Source of the DNA: Aspidapion aeneum
Taxonomy: Eukaryota > Arthropoda > Insecta > Coleoptera > Brentidae
Assembly (NCBI GenBank): GCA_963576565.1
Contig: OY755042.1
Span: 109,297,314 to 109,361,313 of the forward strand
DNA length: 64,000 nucleotides
Reading direction: 5' to 3'
Below are positions 43,001 to 52,264 of the stretch, piece after piece. Each line of letters starts with the position of its first letter. The stretch's first letter is position 1. A program made the position numbers and the translations under genes. The notes under the pieces were generated by a model. The model ran no database searches, was not told the DNA's origin, and was given only the letters and a program-made list of their open reading frames with translations.

Positions 43001-45953
43001 AGATGTTGATAGAACTTCACTTCAAAATGAGATTGAAAATAACAAAATGAAAGTTATTGAACCTCTTTTAAACTATGGCGCTGATGTTAATTTCAGAGAC
43101 ATAGATGGTACAAGTCCACTTCATGTTGCAGTTAAAATGGAACGTTTACAAATTGTTGAACATCTTTTAAAAAATGGAGCCTATATTGATTGTGTGTATA
43201 CTTCAACATTAAAAGAAGGTTATGCACCTTTGCACATTGCTGTTGAGAAAGGTAATAAAGAAGTTACCATGTTGCTTTTAAATAACGGTGCTAATGTTGA
43301 TGTCAAAGGGGAAGATGGTATAAGCCCTCTTCATATTGCTGCTAAGATAGGATATATATCTCTTGTTGAAGAGCTTCTAAACCATGGTGCTTGTACTAAT
43401 TTGTTAACATTGAAGAAAGAATATACACCACTACATTTTGCTTCTGAACAAGGTATTGAAGAAGCAGTAAAATTATTTTTAAATAGAGGTGCTGATATTA
43501 ATGCTAGCACAAAAGATCATTTAACGCCACTTCATATTGCTACCAAAAGTGGACATAAAGCCATTGTAAAACTGTTCTTACAACATGGAGCTAAAGTTGA
43601 TAATCACGATAAAGATGGCAAAACCATACTACACCTCGCTGTACAAAAAGGAGATTTAAAGATTGTTGAAAATGTTTTAAAGTATTGCCCTGATATTAAT
43701 GATCAAAGTAATAGAAGCTCTCTTAAAATCGCAGTGCAGGGCTATGGAGAAGAGTATAAAAAAATTGTTAAGGCTCTTGTAGAATATGGCCTTATTGTTA
43801 ACCCAGAAGATGCAAATAACCCTAAATTATTACATGTTGCATTTGAAAAAGGATATTTGCAAATTATTGAAGACCTATTAAAGTATGGTGCTGATGTTAA
43901 TATGTTATACAATTCAACAGATTTTACACTTTTACATAGTGCTGTTAAGAACAAACGGGAAGAACTAGCTAATTTGTTGATAAGCTATCAAGCTGATATA
44001 AATGCTCAAGATAAAACCGGGAAACCTCCAATATTTTATGCTATTAAAAATGCCGATTTAAAAATAACCAAGCTACTTTTAACCGATGAGGCTAATATAA
44101 AAGATAGTCCTGAGCTATTGACTATGGCTGTTAAGAATAAATGCATAGGAATCGTTGAAGCTCTTTTGAAACATGGTGTTGATGTTAACGCTAGTGATAA
44201 ATCTGGAATAACACCATTGCATTTGACTGCTTTAGGTGAAAGTGACGGTTTTGCAATTGCGAAACTGCTTCTAAGTAAAGGTGCTAATGTAGACGCTTCA
44301 ACTATAGATGGTAAAACAGCCCTTCATGCTGCTACTCGAAACCAATATGCAAAAGTTGTTGAAGCTCTTTTGGAATATAATGCAAATGTAAACTCTGCCG
44401 GAAAAAGTGGTATCACACCCCTTCATTTTTCCACTCAAAGAGAAAATAAAGAAATTACCATGATGCTTTTGAACAAAGGAGCGAATGTAAATGCTACGTC
44501 GACGAATGGAATCACTGCACTGCACATTGCAACTCTAAGGGGACTTAAAGAGGTTGTAAAATTATTGCTTGAACACGGTGCCAACGTTAATTCTAAAAGT
44601 AAAAGTGACACTACACCACTGCATTTTTCTACTCAAGAAGGAGATGAAGAAATTATAATGATGCTTTTGAATAAAGGAGCTAATGTAAATGCTAAGCAGA
44701 CAGATGGAACCACTACACTGCACATTGCAACTCGAAAGGGCCTTCAAGAGGTTGTAAAATTATTGCTTGAACACGGTGTCAACGTTAATTCTAAAAGTAA
44801 AATAGACACTACACCATTGCATCTTTCTACTCAAGAAGGAAATGAAGAAATTATCATAATGCTCTTGAATAAAGGAGCTGATGTAAATGCTAAACTGACG
44901 GATGGAACCACTGCACTGCACATTGCAACTCGAAAGGGCCTTAAAGAGGTTGTAAAAGTAATGCTAGAACGCGGTGCCAACGTTAATTCTAAAGGTAAAA
45001 GTGACACTACACCACTGCATCTTTCTACTCAAGAAGGAAATGAAGAAATTATCATGATGCTTCTGAATCAAGCAGCTAATGTAAATGCTAAAGGGACAGA
45101 TGGAATAACTGCATTGCACATTGCGACTGCAAAGGGCCTTAAAAATGTTGTAAAGGTAATGCTGGAACGCGGTGCTATAGTTGATTCTAAAATGAAAAGT
45201 GACGTTACACCATTGCATTTAGCTGCTCGAAATGGTCATCGGGAAATTATTGAGACTATCTTAAAATTTGGTGCTAATATTGACTCTAGAGAAGATGGTG
45301 GCAGAACAGCATTGCACTTGGCTTCTCTAATTGGACATAAAGAAGTTGTTAACACTCTTCTGGAGTATGGCTCTGATATTAATATTACAAGTAAATGTAA
45401 TCGTACACCTCTTGATTATGTTAAGTCAAGCAACAATCCTACGCTTGGTGTCTTTAAAGCCTTTAACCGCCACATAATTAAAATGAAAAGTGCAAATTTA
45501 TATGTAAGTAAAAAAAATTTACTATCAATCAGTAGCAGGAAAAAAACTGATTTTCAGAATGAATGCGACGAAGAAATAGCATGGATGATAGGTGAGAAGA
45601 TTAGTAATTCCAACATTTCATTTTATGATATTTTGGCAAAAGATACAAGCTCATTGGCTCTATACATGAGGAATGAAAATATAGTGCAGGTTTTACAATC
45701 AGGCGACTATGAAACAAAATTTCCAATATATGCTAGTATGATAAAAAGTAATTTTAGAAAGGGTATGCAAAGAAAAAAGTTAATTGAAGAAGGTAATAAA
45801 ATTTTCTACTTTCACTTTAACAACTTTCCATATGATTGTACTGAAAAAATATTTAGTTACCTCAGTGACAATGACTTAAGAATTTTGATGGATGCTTGTA
45901 AACCTCTTAACAGCGATCCTAGTTATTTGATTAACGATGAAATAATTTCCTAA
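37011..45953 (+). CDS. Giant ankyrin-repeat protein with C-terminal PRANC domain
   Basis: A 2,980-residue intact frame. Residues 1-106 hold about three diverged ankyrin repeats. Residues 107 to ~2,378 are six near-identical 379-residue units, each with 11 ankyrin repeats (G-x-TPLHIA...LL-x-x-GA-x-V/I pattern). Residues ~2,379-2,810 have about 14 more, alternating in 66-residue pairs. The C-terminal ~165 residues match PRANC: FNRHII, a basic middle, then FPYDCTEKIFSYLSDNDLRIL, an F-box-like helix set. PRANC-ankyrin proteins usually link targets to SCF ubiquitin ligases, the ankyrins binding the target. There is no signal peptide or membrane segment. No intron interrupts the coding region. It lacks stops, so it is probably expressed. 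The ATG context (CAGCCATGA) is good. Function and target are unknown; lateral origin is plausible. Confidence 0.9.
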   Translation: MNRSKNYSLIYAVRAGRLEIARELINYFGLSSSEAWSEGYVFFCEALKNKHTAVAKLLLTSGSKVKSKNKKPSNTPLHFAAINGDIEIVQMILDKHDNIDVKNQYGRTPLQNAIENKKIKVIELLLKYGADANSKDKDGTSPLHLAVETECLQIVEHLLKNGAYIDCVYTSTLKEGYAPLHIAVEKGNKEVTMLLLSNGANVDAKGEDGISPLHIAAKKGYISLVEELLNHGACTNLLTLKKEYTPLHFASEQGIEEAVKLFLNRGAEINASTKDHLTPLHIATKTGHKAIVKLLLQHGAKVDNHDKDGKTILHLAVQKGDLKIVENVLKYCPDINDQSNRSSLKIAVQGYGEEYKKIVEALVEYGLIVNPEDANNPKLLHVAFEKGYLQIIEDLLKYGADVNMLYNSTDLTLLHTAVKNKLAEVAHLLISYQANINAQDNTGKTPIFYAIENADLKMTKLLLPKKDSPELLTIAVEMKLKPDVDRTSLQNAIENKKMKVIEPLLNYSADVNFRDIDGTSPLHVAVKIECLQIVEHLLKNGAYIDCVYTSTLKGYAPLHIAVEKGNKEVTMLLLSNGANVDVKGEDGITPLHIAAKKGYISLVEELLNHGACTNLLTLKKEYTPLHFASEQGIEEAVKLFLNRGADINASTKDHLTPLHIATKSGHKAIVKLLLQHGANVDNHDKDSKTILHLAVEKGDLTIVENVLKYCPDINDQSNRSSLKIAVQGYGEEYKKIVKALVEYGLIVNPEDANNPKLLHVAFKKGYLQIIEDLLKYGADVNMLYNSTDLTLLHTAVKNKLAEVAHLLISYQANINAQDNTRKTPIFYAIENADLKMTKLLLPIKDSPELLTIAVEMKLKPDVDRTSLQNEIENKKMKVIEPLLNYGADVNFRDIHGTSPLHAAVKMECLQIVEHLLKNGAYIDCVYTSTLKEGYAPLHIAVEKGNKEVTMLLLSNGVNVDVKGEDDITPLHIAAKKGYISLVEELLNHGACTNLLTLKKEYTPLHFASEQGIEEAVKLFLNRGADINASTKDHLTPLHIATKSGHKAIVKLLLQHGANVDNHDKDSKTILHLAVEKGDLTIVENVLKYCPDINDQSNRSSLKIAVQGYGEEYKKIVEALVEYGLIVNPEDANNPKLLHVAFEKGYLQIIEDLLKYGADVNMLYNSTDLTLLHTAVKNKLAEVAHLLISYQANINAQDNTGKTPIFYAIENADLKMTKLLLPIKDSPELLTIAVEMKLKPDVDRTSLQNEIENKKMKVIEPLLNYGADVNFRDIHGTSPLHAAVKMECLQIVEHLLKNGAYIDCVYTSTLKEGYAPLHIAVEKGNKEVTMLLLSNGVNVDVKGEDDITPLHIAAKKGYISLVEELLNHGACTNLLTLKKEYTPLHFASEQGIEEAVKLFLNRGADINASTKDHLTPLHIATKSGHKAIVKLLLQHGANVDNHDKDSKTILHLAVEKGDLTIVENVLKYCPDINDQSNRSSLKIAVQGYGEEYKKIVEALVEYGLIVNPEDANNPKLLHVAFEKGYLQIIEYLLKYGADVNMLYNSTDLTLLHTAVKNKLAEVAHLLISYQANINAQDNTGKTPIFYAIENADLKMTKLLLPIKDSPELLTIAVEMKLKPDVDRTSLQNEIENNKMKVIEPLLNYGADVNFRDIDGTSPLHVAVKMERLQIVEHLLKNGAYIDCVYTSTLKEGYAPLHIAVEKGNKEVTMLLLSNGANVDVKGEDGITPLHIAAKIGYISLVEELLNHGACTNLLTLKKEYTPLHFASEQGIEEAVKLFLNRGADINASTKDHLTPLHIATKSGHKAIVKLLLQHGANVDNHDKDSKTILHLAVEKGDLTIVENVLKYCPDINDQSNRSSLKIAVQGYGEEYKKIVEALVEYGLIVNPEDANNPKLLHVAFEKGYLQIIEDLLKYGADVNMLYNSTDLTLLHTAVKNKLAEVAHLLISYQANINAQDNTGKTPIFYAIENADLKMTKLLLPIKDSPELLTIAVEMKLKPDVDRTSLQNEIENNKMKVIEPLLNYGADVNFRDIDGTSPLHVAVKMERLQIVEHLLKNGAYIDCVYTSTLKEGYAPLHIAVEKGNKEVTMLLLNNGANVDVKGEDGISPLHIAAKIGYISLVEELLNHGACTNLLTLKKEYTPLHFASEQGIEEAVKLFLNRGADINASTKDHLTPLHIATKSGHKAIVKLFLQHGAKVDNHDKDGKTILHLAVQKGDLKIVENVLKYCPDINDQSNRSSLKIAVQGYGEEYKKIVKALVEYGLIVNPEDANNPKLLHVAFEKGYLQIIEDLLKYGADVNMLYNSTDFTLLHSAVKNKREELANLLISYQADINAQDKTGKPPIFYAIKNADLKITKLLLTDEANIKDSPELLTMAVKNKCIGIVEALLKHGVDVNASDKSGITPLHLTALGESDGFAIAKLLLSKGANVDASTIDGKTALHAATRNQYAKVVEALLEYNANVNSAGKSGITPLHFSTQRENKEITMMLLNKGANVNATSTNGITALHIATLRGLKEVVKLLLEHGANVNSKSKSDTTPLHFSTQEGDEEIIMMLLNKGANVNAKQTDGTTTLHIATRKGLQEVVKLLLEHGVNVNSKSKIDTTPLHLSTQEGNEEIIIMLLNKGADVNAKLTDGTTALHIATRKGLKEVVKVMLERGANVNSKGKSDTTPLHLSTQEGNEEIIMMLLNQAANVNAKGTDGITALHIATAKGLKNVVKVMLERGAIVDSKMKSDVTPLHLAARNGHREIIETILKFGANIDSREDGGRTALHLASLIGHKEVVNTLLEYGSDINITSKCNRTPLDYVKSSNNPTLGVFKAFNRHIIKMKSANLYVSKKNLLSISSRKKTDFQNECDEEIAWMIGEKISNSNISFYDILAKDTSSLALYMRNENIVQVLQSGDYETKFPIYASMIKSNFRKGMQRKKLIEEGNKIFYFHFNNFPYDCTEKIFSYLSDNDLRILMDACKPLNSDPSYLINDEIIS
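37329..44145 (+). repeat. Six head-to-tail 1,137-bp coding units
   Basis: Units start at 37,329, 38,466, 39,600, 40,737, 41,874 and 43,011. The second is 1,134 bp because one Glu codon (in KEGYAP) is missing; the last diverges after about 43,920 and carries a four-residue insertion (DEAN) before KDSPELL. Units 3 and 4 share private changes (RDIHGTSPLHAAV, GEDDITPLH), as do 5 and 6 (ENNKMKV, KMERLQ, AAKIGY). Confidence 0.95.
44400..45205 (+). repeat. ~198-bp (66-residue) tandem units in ankyrin gene
   Basis: About four units alternate an ITPLHFSTQ...MMLLNKGANVNA repeat with an ITALHIAT...GLKEVVKLLLEHGANVNS repeat. DNA is less alike than in the 1,137-bp units, so this expansion is older. Confidence 0.85.
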
Positions 45954-46166
45954 AATATATCTTAAGTACACTACGTTTATGTTAAGGAAGAATAGCAGAA
46001 TGGGCTACTTTCAAATATTAAGAAGTTAGGTAGTTTTAGTAATTTTAAGGTTAATTCAAAAGCTTTACGGGAATTTAAAAGAACAGTATTGGACATATAA
46101 TCATGCAGATTGTTTTTGTAAAAAAAAATTTGTAGGTATAGCTTTTGTAAACTTATTTTTTAAGCA

Positions 46167-46172
46167 AATAAA
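46167..46172 (+). terminator. Polyadenylation signal for ankyrin gene
   Basis: AATAAA lies 214 bp after the stop codon, in an AT-rich 3' stretch, on the gene's strand. No further candidate gene lies between. Confidence 0.55.
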
Positions 46173-46639
46173 ATAATTAGAAGTTGAAAATGCCTATCTT
46201 AGATTTATTCCTAAACAAACTTATTCCTAAAGCCGAGAGGTTCGGTTTATTTAACTTGAGATAAACCGTGAGTTAAAAAAAAGGTTCTAATATTATATAT
46301 AGGTACCAAGGGATACAAGTGACATTTTTTATCCCGATGCAAAAAGTTTGAACAATTCGTCGAGGGATAAAAAGATAATTTTATCCCCAGGTCTATATGC
46401 TATTTTTCGCACTTTTTAGTTAATTTTTCGATATTTTTCTTTTTTTTAATGTTTTTAAGTTTTGACGTTTTTTTTTTTGGATTTTTACTGTTTATGTCTG
46501 ATCAGTCACTTTTCAACCCGATTTTTTGCTTATTTGTCCCAGAAATAAAAAGTGACACCTTTGTCTGTAAAAATCAGGATAAAAAATCAACTTTACAAGC
46601 CAAAAGTGCAAAATAGTTATTTACCTAACTAGTACTGAA

Positions 46640-47480
46640 AGTGATACTTTTAGGCACGCGACGGCAGTTGCCCAAACGACGCTTTGCGGACTTCGGGCAC
46701 GCCGTCAAGGACGGAAAAGGCACTTTCCGCAAGAGTTAAGTACAAAATTTTTCCTAGTTGCATAAAAAGCTTGGTTTTACATTTTAATATATTTGGTATT
46801 TTTTACATTAAAACAGCAAAAAACATATTCTGTTTTCATTTTTAATTTAATCGAGTTTATAAATGGGTCAATAAGTCTAATTAGGCCTAAAACTCAATTT
46901 AAAGTTTAGCGTGCGTAAAAGTATTTTTCACGCACGGCGTGCGTAAAAGTAATTACTTTTACGCACGCTAATTTATATTTAAAGTTTTATATAAATTGCA
47001 GTCACTCTATATATTGCTTTTATGTCACTTGATATACCAGATGACACTGACAAGTTTATTTGATATTTACAGTCAGGCATCGTCTTTAGTTTGATTCACA
47101 GTATACTAATTTGATTTGTCTTGGCGGCGTCAAAATAGATTTTGGAATTTGTGCTGAAAATGATGATTTTGAACTGCCAACGTTAATATTTGTTATTTTT
47201 ACTAAATAAAATTATAATTATATACTGTTATAAAACCAAAAAATTTGGCTCAAATTTATACCGATAATAAAAATGTAATATTTTATTGTTATTATAATTT
47301 CTATTTGGTCCAAATAGTATCATTTTTTACAAAAAAACAGCGTGCGTAAAAAAATTTTTCACGCACGCCAATCCAGTTTTATTATAATTATTATTTTTTT
47401 TTTCATTTAAATTTATTTTTTTTTACGCACGGCATGCGGAAAGTTGAACTTTCCACATGAAAATTTGTGCGGAAAAACGC
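46640..47480. repeat. Cluster of GTGCGTAAAA palindromes
   Basis: A perfect 32-bp palindrome at 46,937-46,968 has arms GCGTGCGTAAAAGTAA and complement. Similar hairpins occur at 46,909-46,936 and 47,341-47,369 (GCGTGCGTAAAAAAA / TTTTTCACGCACGC), with related CGCACGGCATGCGG near 47,427 and GGCACGCG / CACGCCGTC near 46,655-46,715. Confidence 0.75.
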
Positions 47481-47866
47481 GTTTTACGCTCGCAAGTAGG
47501 AAAAACGTTATTTCATGTCGTGGAAAGAAGAAAATAATGACATTTCTGTTTGACCTGACCTTGACCTCCTTTTTATGGTTTTTTAAAGGTCAACTTTGTT
47601 TTTCTAAATAGAAATATGTTTTTTATTGAAGAATCTTATCCTACGATTCGATTTGCTTTTTCCCATAGAACAAGATTCTGCAACAAAAAAGGTATATTCT
47701 ATTTAAAAAATATACTTGACCTTAGAAAGGTTGTCAAGGTCAGACATGTTTAGGCAGCTAATGAATAGTTTCAGATAAACTTATGTGGAAACTTAGGTGA
47801 CAAGACAATTAATGTTTGACGAGTTGTCCATTTCCATACTGGTACTCAATATGCAGGGTGCACCTT

Positions 47867-47872
<6 letters not shown>

Positions 47873-47922
<50 letters not shown>

Positions 47923-48876
47923 CGGTTTCACACCGTTCTACGTCTTCCGATACCCAATCTCTCTCCACTCGTTTCTGTTTGCCCATAATTCATCATCTAG
48001 GCCTCTTATTCTTATTTCACTGTCTATTCCTTCTCTCCAGCTTCTCCTTGGCCGTCCTCGTTTTCTTCGGCCAGTTGGTTTCCATTGTAATATTTGTTTA
48101 GGTAGTCTTTCATCATTCATTCTTTGTACATGTCCGTACCACACCAGTTGTTTTGTTCTTATATCATCCACTAAAGTACGTTCACCCACTGTCATAATTT
48201 ATCTTATTCTTTGATTTGTAACTCTTTCTCTTTTTGATTTCCCTGCTGCTCTTCTCCAATAGTCCATCTCCGTAGCGGAAAGCATTTTTTCTGTTCTATC
48301 CTTGATTGGCCATACTTCTGAGCCGTATGTAATAATACTTTTTACAATGGTGTTATATATATGCTTTTTGTTATGTTTTGATATACTTTGGTCCCAAATT
48401 ATTCCATTTAATAAAGTTATTGCTTTTCTTTCTTGTACGTTTCGATCTTTTATAGCTTTGTCTAGTGTTCCGTCAGCTGTAATTTTTTGACCTAAGTATT
48501 TATACTCATCACAGGACTGAATTCGCTGCCCGGTATTTAAGATTAGATCCTGTTTCATTCCACCGATACACATATACTCTGTCTTATTGAAATTAACCTC
48601 TAGTCCACACTTATTGTACTCTTCTATTAGTTTTCGTGTCATATATTCGAGGTCGTCATAATCCTGAGCCACTACTATCTGATCATCGGCGAAACATAAA
48701 GTATACAAGGTGGTTTCGTCCAACGGAATTCCCATGTTTTGGCACTTTCTCTTCCATACTTTAAGGACTTGTTCCAAGTATATCTTGAAGAGCGTAGGCG
48801 AGATACAGCAACCTTGTTCAAGACCTTTATTTACTTGAAAGCCTTTGGTTAGTTTTGCTTTTATTTTAACTTTTGC
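47873..48876 (-). mobile_element. RTE-type LINE copy 2, 5'-truncated, 12-bp TSD
   Basis: CACCTTTACTAT flanks both sides (47,861-47,872 and 48,877-48,888). The minus strand reads QGCCISPTLFKIYLEQVL, YTLCFADDQIVVAQDYDDL and NKTEYMCIGG, then after a stop or shift near 48,200 continues to GRRKRGRPRRSWREGI, ending in an (AT)n tail at 47,873-47,918. FADD is the catalytic motif of reverse transcriptase. The sequence is very close to copy 1 over the shared 1.0 kb, so both inserted recently. Confidence 0.88.
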
Positions 48877-48888
48877 CACCTTTACTAT

Positions 48889-50407
48889 TGGACTATAAAG
48901 GGAAGGGTTATTGGTACTACATATACAGAAACATTACACAACAAAACAGAAATGTCATTATTGTACATTTTTAAATTCAGGATTTAGAACTCCCCCTTGG
49001 GAACTTATTTTTAAGATATGAAATGATTCTGTCCACCATCTTAAATTTCAAGATGGCGATAAACTTTGATCATGATCTTTAAAAAGCAATCAATACTCAC
49101 CAGAAAGTTTTTTAATTCATTAAAATCGTTTTAGTAGTAATCATTTAATAATGAAATAACAATGGTTGGAACAAAAATATTTTTTTTTAGAACCTTTACC
49201 TTGTTGTACGTGGCAAGAATGCAGCTTTATTACTGATTTAAAAAAATAACTAAAGCATGTTCGCAACAGAAGAATAAACGAGCATCTTTGAAGGGTACAA
49301 TTTAATTTCGTCCGCCATCTTGGATTTTTACATGGCGGACAAAAAAATTTATTTAGTCAAAACTCTGATTAATTCTCTGCCAAGTGCAGTTTGTCCCATT
49401 TAAATCGATGGAATAATTCAAGTTATAATGAAAAAAATATTATCCGGTTTTTTTCGGCCCACTCGGTATATTACTCTATGCTGCGGGAATCATATTCTAA
49501 AATTAGAAAATGTGGGAAAAAACATAATAACAAATGGAAGGTTTTTATCCATTGTATCTCATTAAAATCTGGAATTTCTGAGTTTAAATTCAGATTCAGC
49601 AAAGTGGTTTTAAAAATTATGATTTGGTTTAATTTCCAAGACAAAAATACACATCTTTTTTTAGATTTCAGTTTTTATTTTCAGTATTTTTTCGTTATTT
49701 GCAATGCACACATTTTTATTTCGTTCTTAAATTTAAACTTTATATTATTGGGCAAAACCGATATAATATTAAAATATTAAAAACACCTAAAAATTCGGAC
49801 ATCAAAAATACTTTATTTCGCATAAAAAAACAACACAATTATTACATTAAGCTGGTATTATGTTATAAATTTAGAGTAAATAAAATACGAAAAAAACAGT
49901 TTTCTTTATTTATCTGTTTTTTAGTAGTTTAATTTCAGTCGATGTCTAAAAGTTATTTAAATATTGCAACTTTAAAAGGTGCAATTTTTTTGATTTTATA
50001 TTTTTAGTTTCTATGCCTTTCTTATAAAGCAAAAACTAGTTTAACAAAAAAAACAACGAAATATTAAATTCTTATTTACACAGTTTAATTAACTTTAATG
50101 AAAGCGAATAAATCTGATTTTTAAAAGTACTATTTTAAAAATACGCAAAAAACCTGATATTTTTACCCAATTCACACATCAAAAAGGACGGCAAAAGTAT
50201 CATCAGTAGTTCATAGAAAAATCGCAATGAGTATCACATGATCAATATTATCATTAATACTTTTATGCATTTAAAATAACAAATACAACTAGAAAACATA
50301 AAATAAAAAGGTAAATATGGCTACTTTTGGTTAATCAAGGCTATCTAAATCTTTATATTTATAGGGTCCCAAGAATAGACCGGTCTTCGGATCTTATATA
50401 CATATAT
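48889..50407. other. AT-rich DNA, no recognised feature
   Basis: The frame at 49,391-49,780 has no family resemblance and skewed AT-rich composition, so I do not call it. The segment AATAATGACATTTCTGTTT recurs inverted on the two sides of the RTE copy (47,531 and 48,940-48,960), suggesting the LINE landed in a small TIR element. Confidence 0.5.
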
Positions 50408-50971
50408 GTAACTAAATAAGTATAAAACATTTAAGGGAGTGATTCCTCATCGAAAAAAAGATAGGATCTTGCATATAAAGAAACTTTATTGTTAGAATAC
50501 AGCCCCTTAAAGGGGGTACACATAACATTTATGACGATGTATCTCTGTAGTTGTTTCTAAAATAATTTTTTGCTGCGAGCTGGTTTATTTTGGGCAAAAA
50601 ATCCAAGAGATTTTTTGTTTACAATGAAACAGGCTATCGGAAATACATTTTTAAATGGTAAACAAATAATAAGACAAAAAGTTACATTAGAAATAAATTT
50701 TAGGGGTTGCGTTTTCCACCCCTTACAACCATGGGGTAAACCAAATAAATTACCGGCTAAGTGTCGTTTTGGTAGTAGAAAATGTCAGGTTAATTTCAAT
50801 ATTGTAACTTTCTTAGTGCTTCTGAAAAAAATTGTTAAACAAATTTTATGTACCCCCTTTAAGGGGCTGTATCTTAACAAGGGATGCTCCAATGAAGTTT
50901 CTTTATATGAAAGATCCTATCGATGAGGAATCACCCTCTTAAATGTTTTACACTTATTTAGTTACACCCTG
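50408..50971. mobile_element. 564-bp TIR element
   Basis: GTAACTAAATAAGTATAAAACATTTAAG on the left and the complement GTAACTAAATAAGTGTAAAACATTTAAG on the right extend over 100 bp as inverted repeats (AGCCCCTTAAAGGGGGTACA on both sides). The frame at 50,570-50,926 is without family resemblance. A partial copy is at 9,577-9,990. Confidence 0.8.
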
Positions 50972-51162
50972 TCTATGTCGAATCTTTCACGTCACTGGTT
51001 GTCTAACTGATTTTTGTAAACAAGTTAGATATGATATGAACAACTAATATTTTTGAATTTTTTGAAAACTTCGTTTCATATCTAACTTTTGTTTACAAAA
51101 ATCAGCTGGACCACCAGTGACGTAAAAAATTCGACATATACATTAGGCCTAATATACATATA

Positions 51163-52262
51163 CAGTGTCCCCCATAATGTTTGCAACAGATGGGAAAAAT
51201 TTTTGATTGTGAGATATGAGAAAAAATTTTATATACGATCAATCCTGCTTGTTGAATATCCTAAAAAGACATTTTAACATTTGTCACATGATCACTGTCA
51301 TGGCGGCAAATTCAAAAAATTAGGCATGAAATCCCAAAAAGTGAGGTTAAATCGCAAATTATCGAAAAAAGTTATTTGAAAAAAGTGTTTAGAATGTCAT
51401 TTTAGGGTCCTCTATGAAATTTGGAGCAATAATAATAAAAAATAAGAAATACCCTATTTTTGGCCCTAGTCTTATTATGAATTAATTTTATAAAGATTTT
51501 ATTATTGAAATAGTTTAATTAACGCAATATTTAATGGAAAAGGGTAAAATGATTCAAAATTCTATATTGAAGTCATTCATAAAAAATTAAATATAAATAT
51601 CCGATAAGCACATGTTCCTTTGTTGTCGCAATGGCCTTTTTTTGACAAGTTTGTAAGGTTTCCGTGAATTTAGTATTAATACCACAATAGAAAAGAACCC
51701 CATCTTTAATTATGTAAACTTTAATAAAATATTTAATAAATAATATCAATGACATTGTTCTTTTTCATTGTGGTATTAATACTAAATTCACAGAAACCTT
51801 ACAAACTGTCAAAACAAAAGGCCACTGCAACAAGAAACGTACATGTGCCAATCAGATATTTTTATTTAATTTTTTTACCTTGGCCCATTAAATATTGCCT
51901 TACTTGAACTATTTCAACAATAAAATCTGTATAAAATTAATTTATAATAAGGCTGGGCCCAAAAATAGGGTATTTCTTATTTTTTTATGATTATTGCTCC
52001 AAATTTCATAGAGGACCATAAAATGATATTCTAAACACTTTTTTCAAATAACTTCTTTCGATATTTTGCCATATAACCTCACTTTTTGGGTTTTCATGAC
52101 TAATTTCTTGAATTTGCCGTCATGACAGTGATCACGTGACTAATGTCAAAATGTCTTTCAAGGTTATTCAACAAGCATTATTGATCGTATATATATATAA
52201 TTACTATATAACTTACAAATAAAATTTTTTCCCATATGTTGCGAACATTATGGGGGACACTG
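51163..52262. mobile_element. 1.1-kb foldback MITE, copy 2, TA-flanked
   Basis: Ends CAGTGTCCCCCATAATGTT and AACATTATGGGGGACACTG are perfect inverted repeats, each flanked by TA. The inner sequence is near-identical to copy 1 at 35,821-36,928, and the two halves pair over about 500 bp. It is non-coding. Mobilisation by a Tc1/mariner-type transposase is implied by TA. Confidence 0.9.
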
Positions 52263-52264
52263 TA

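Noticed and set aside
38060..43954. Six 70-codon minus-strand frames recurring every 1,137 bp
   Set aside because: They are antisense shadows of the repeated ankyrin units; their recurrence follows from the repeat itself.
47797..48214. Plus-strand frames with YIYIYIYI runs
   Set aside because: They translate the AT microsatellite tail and antisense of the RTE LINE.
49391..49932. 129- and 77-codon plus-strand frames
   Set aside because: AT-driven composition, no motif, no splice support, and no recognisable neighbour.
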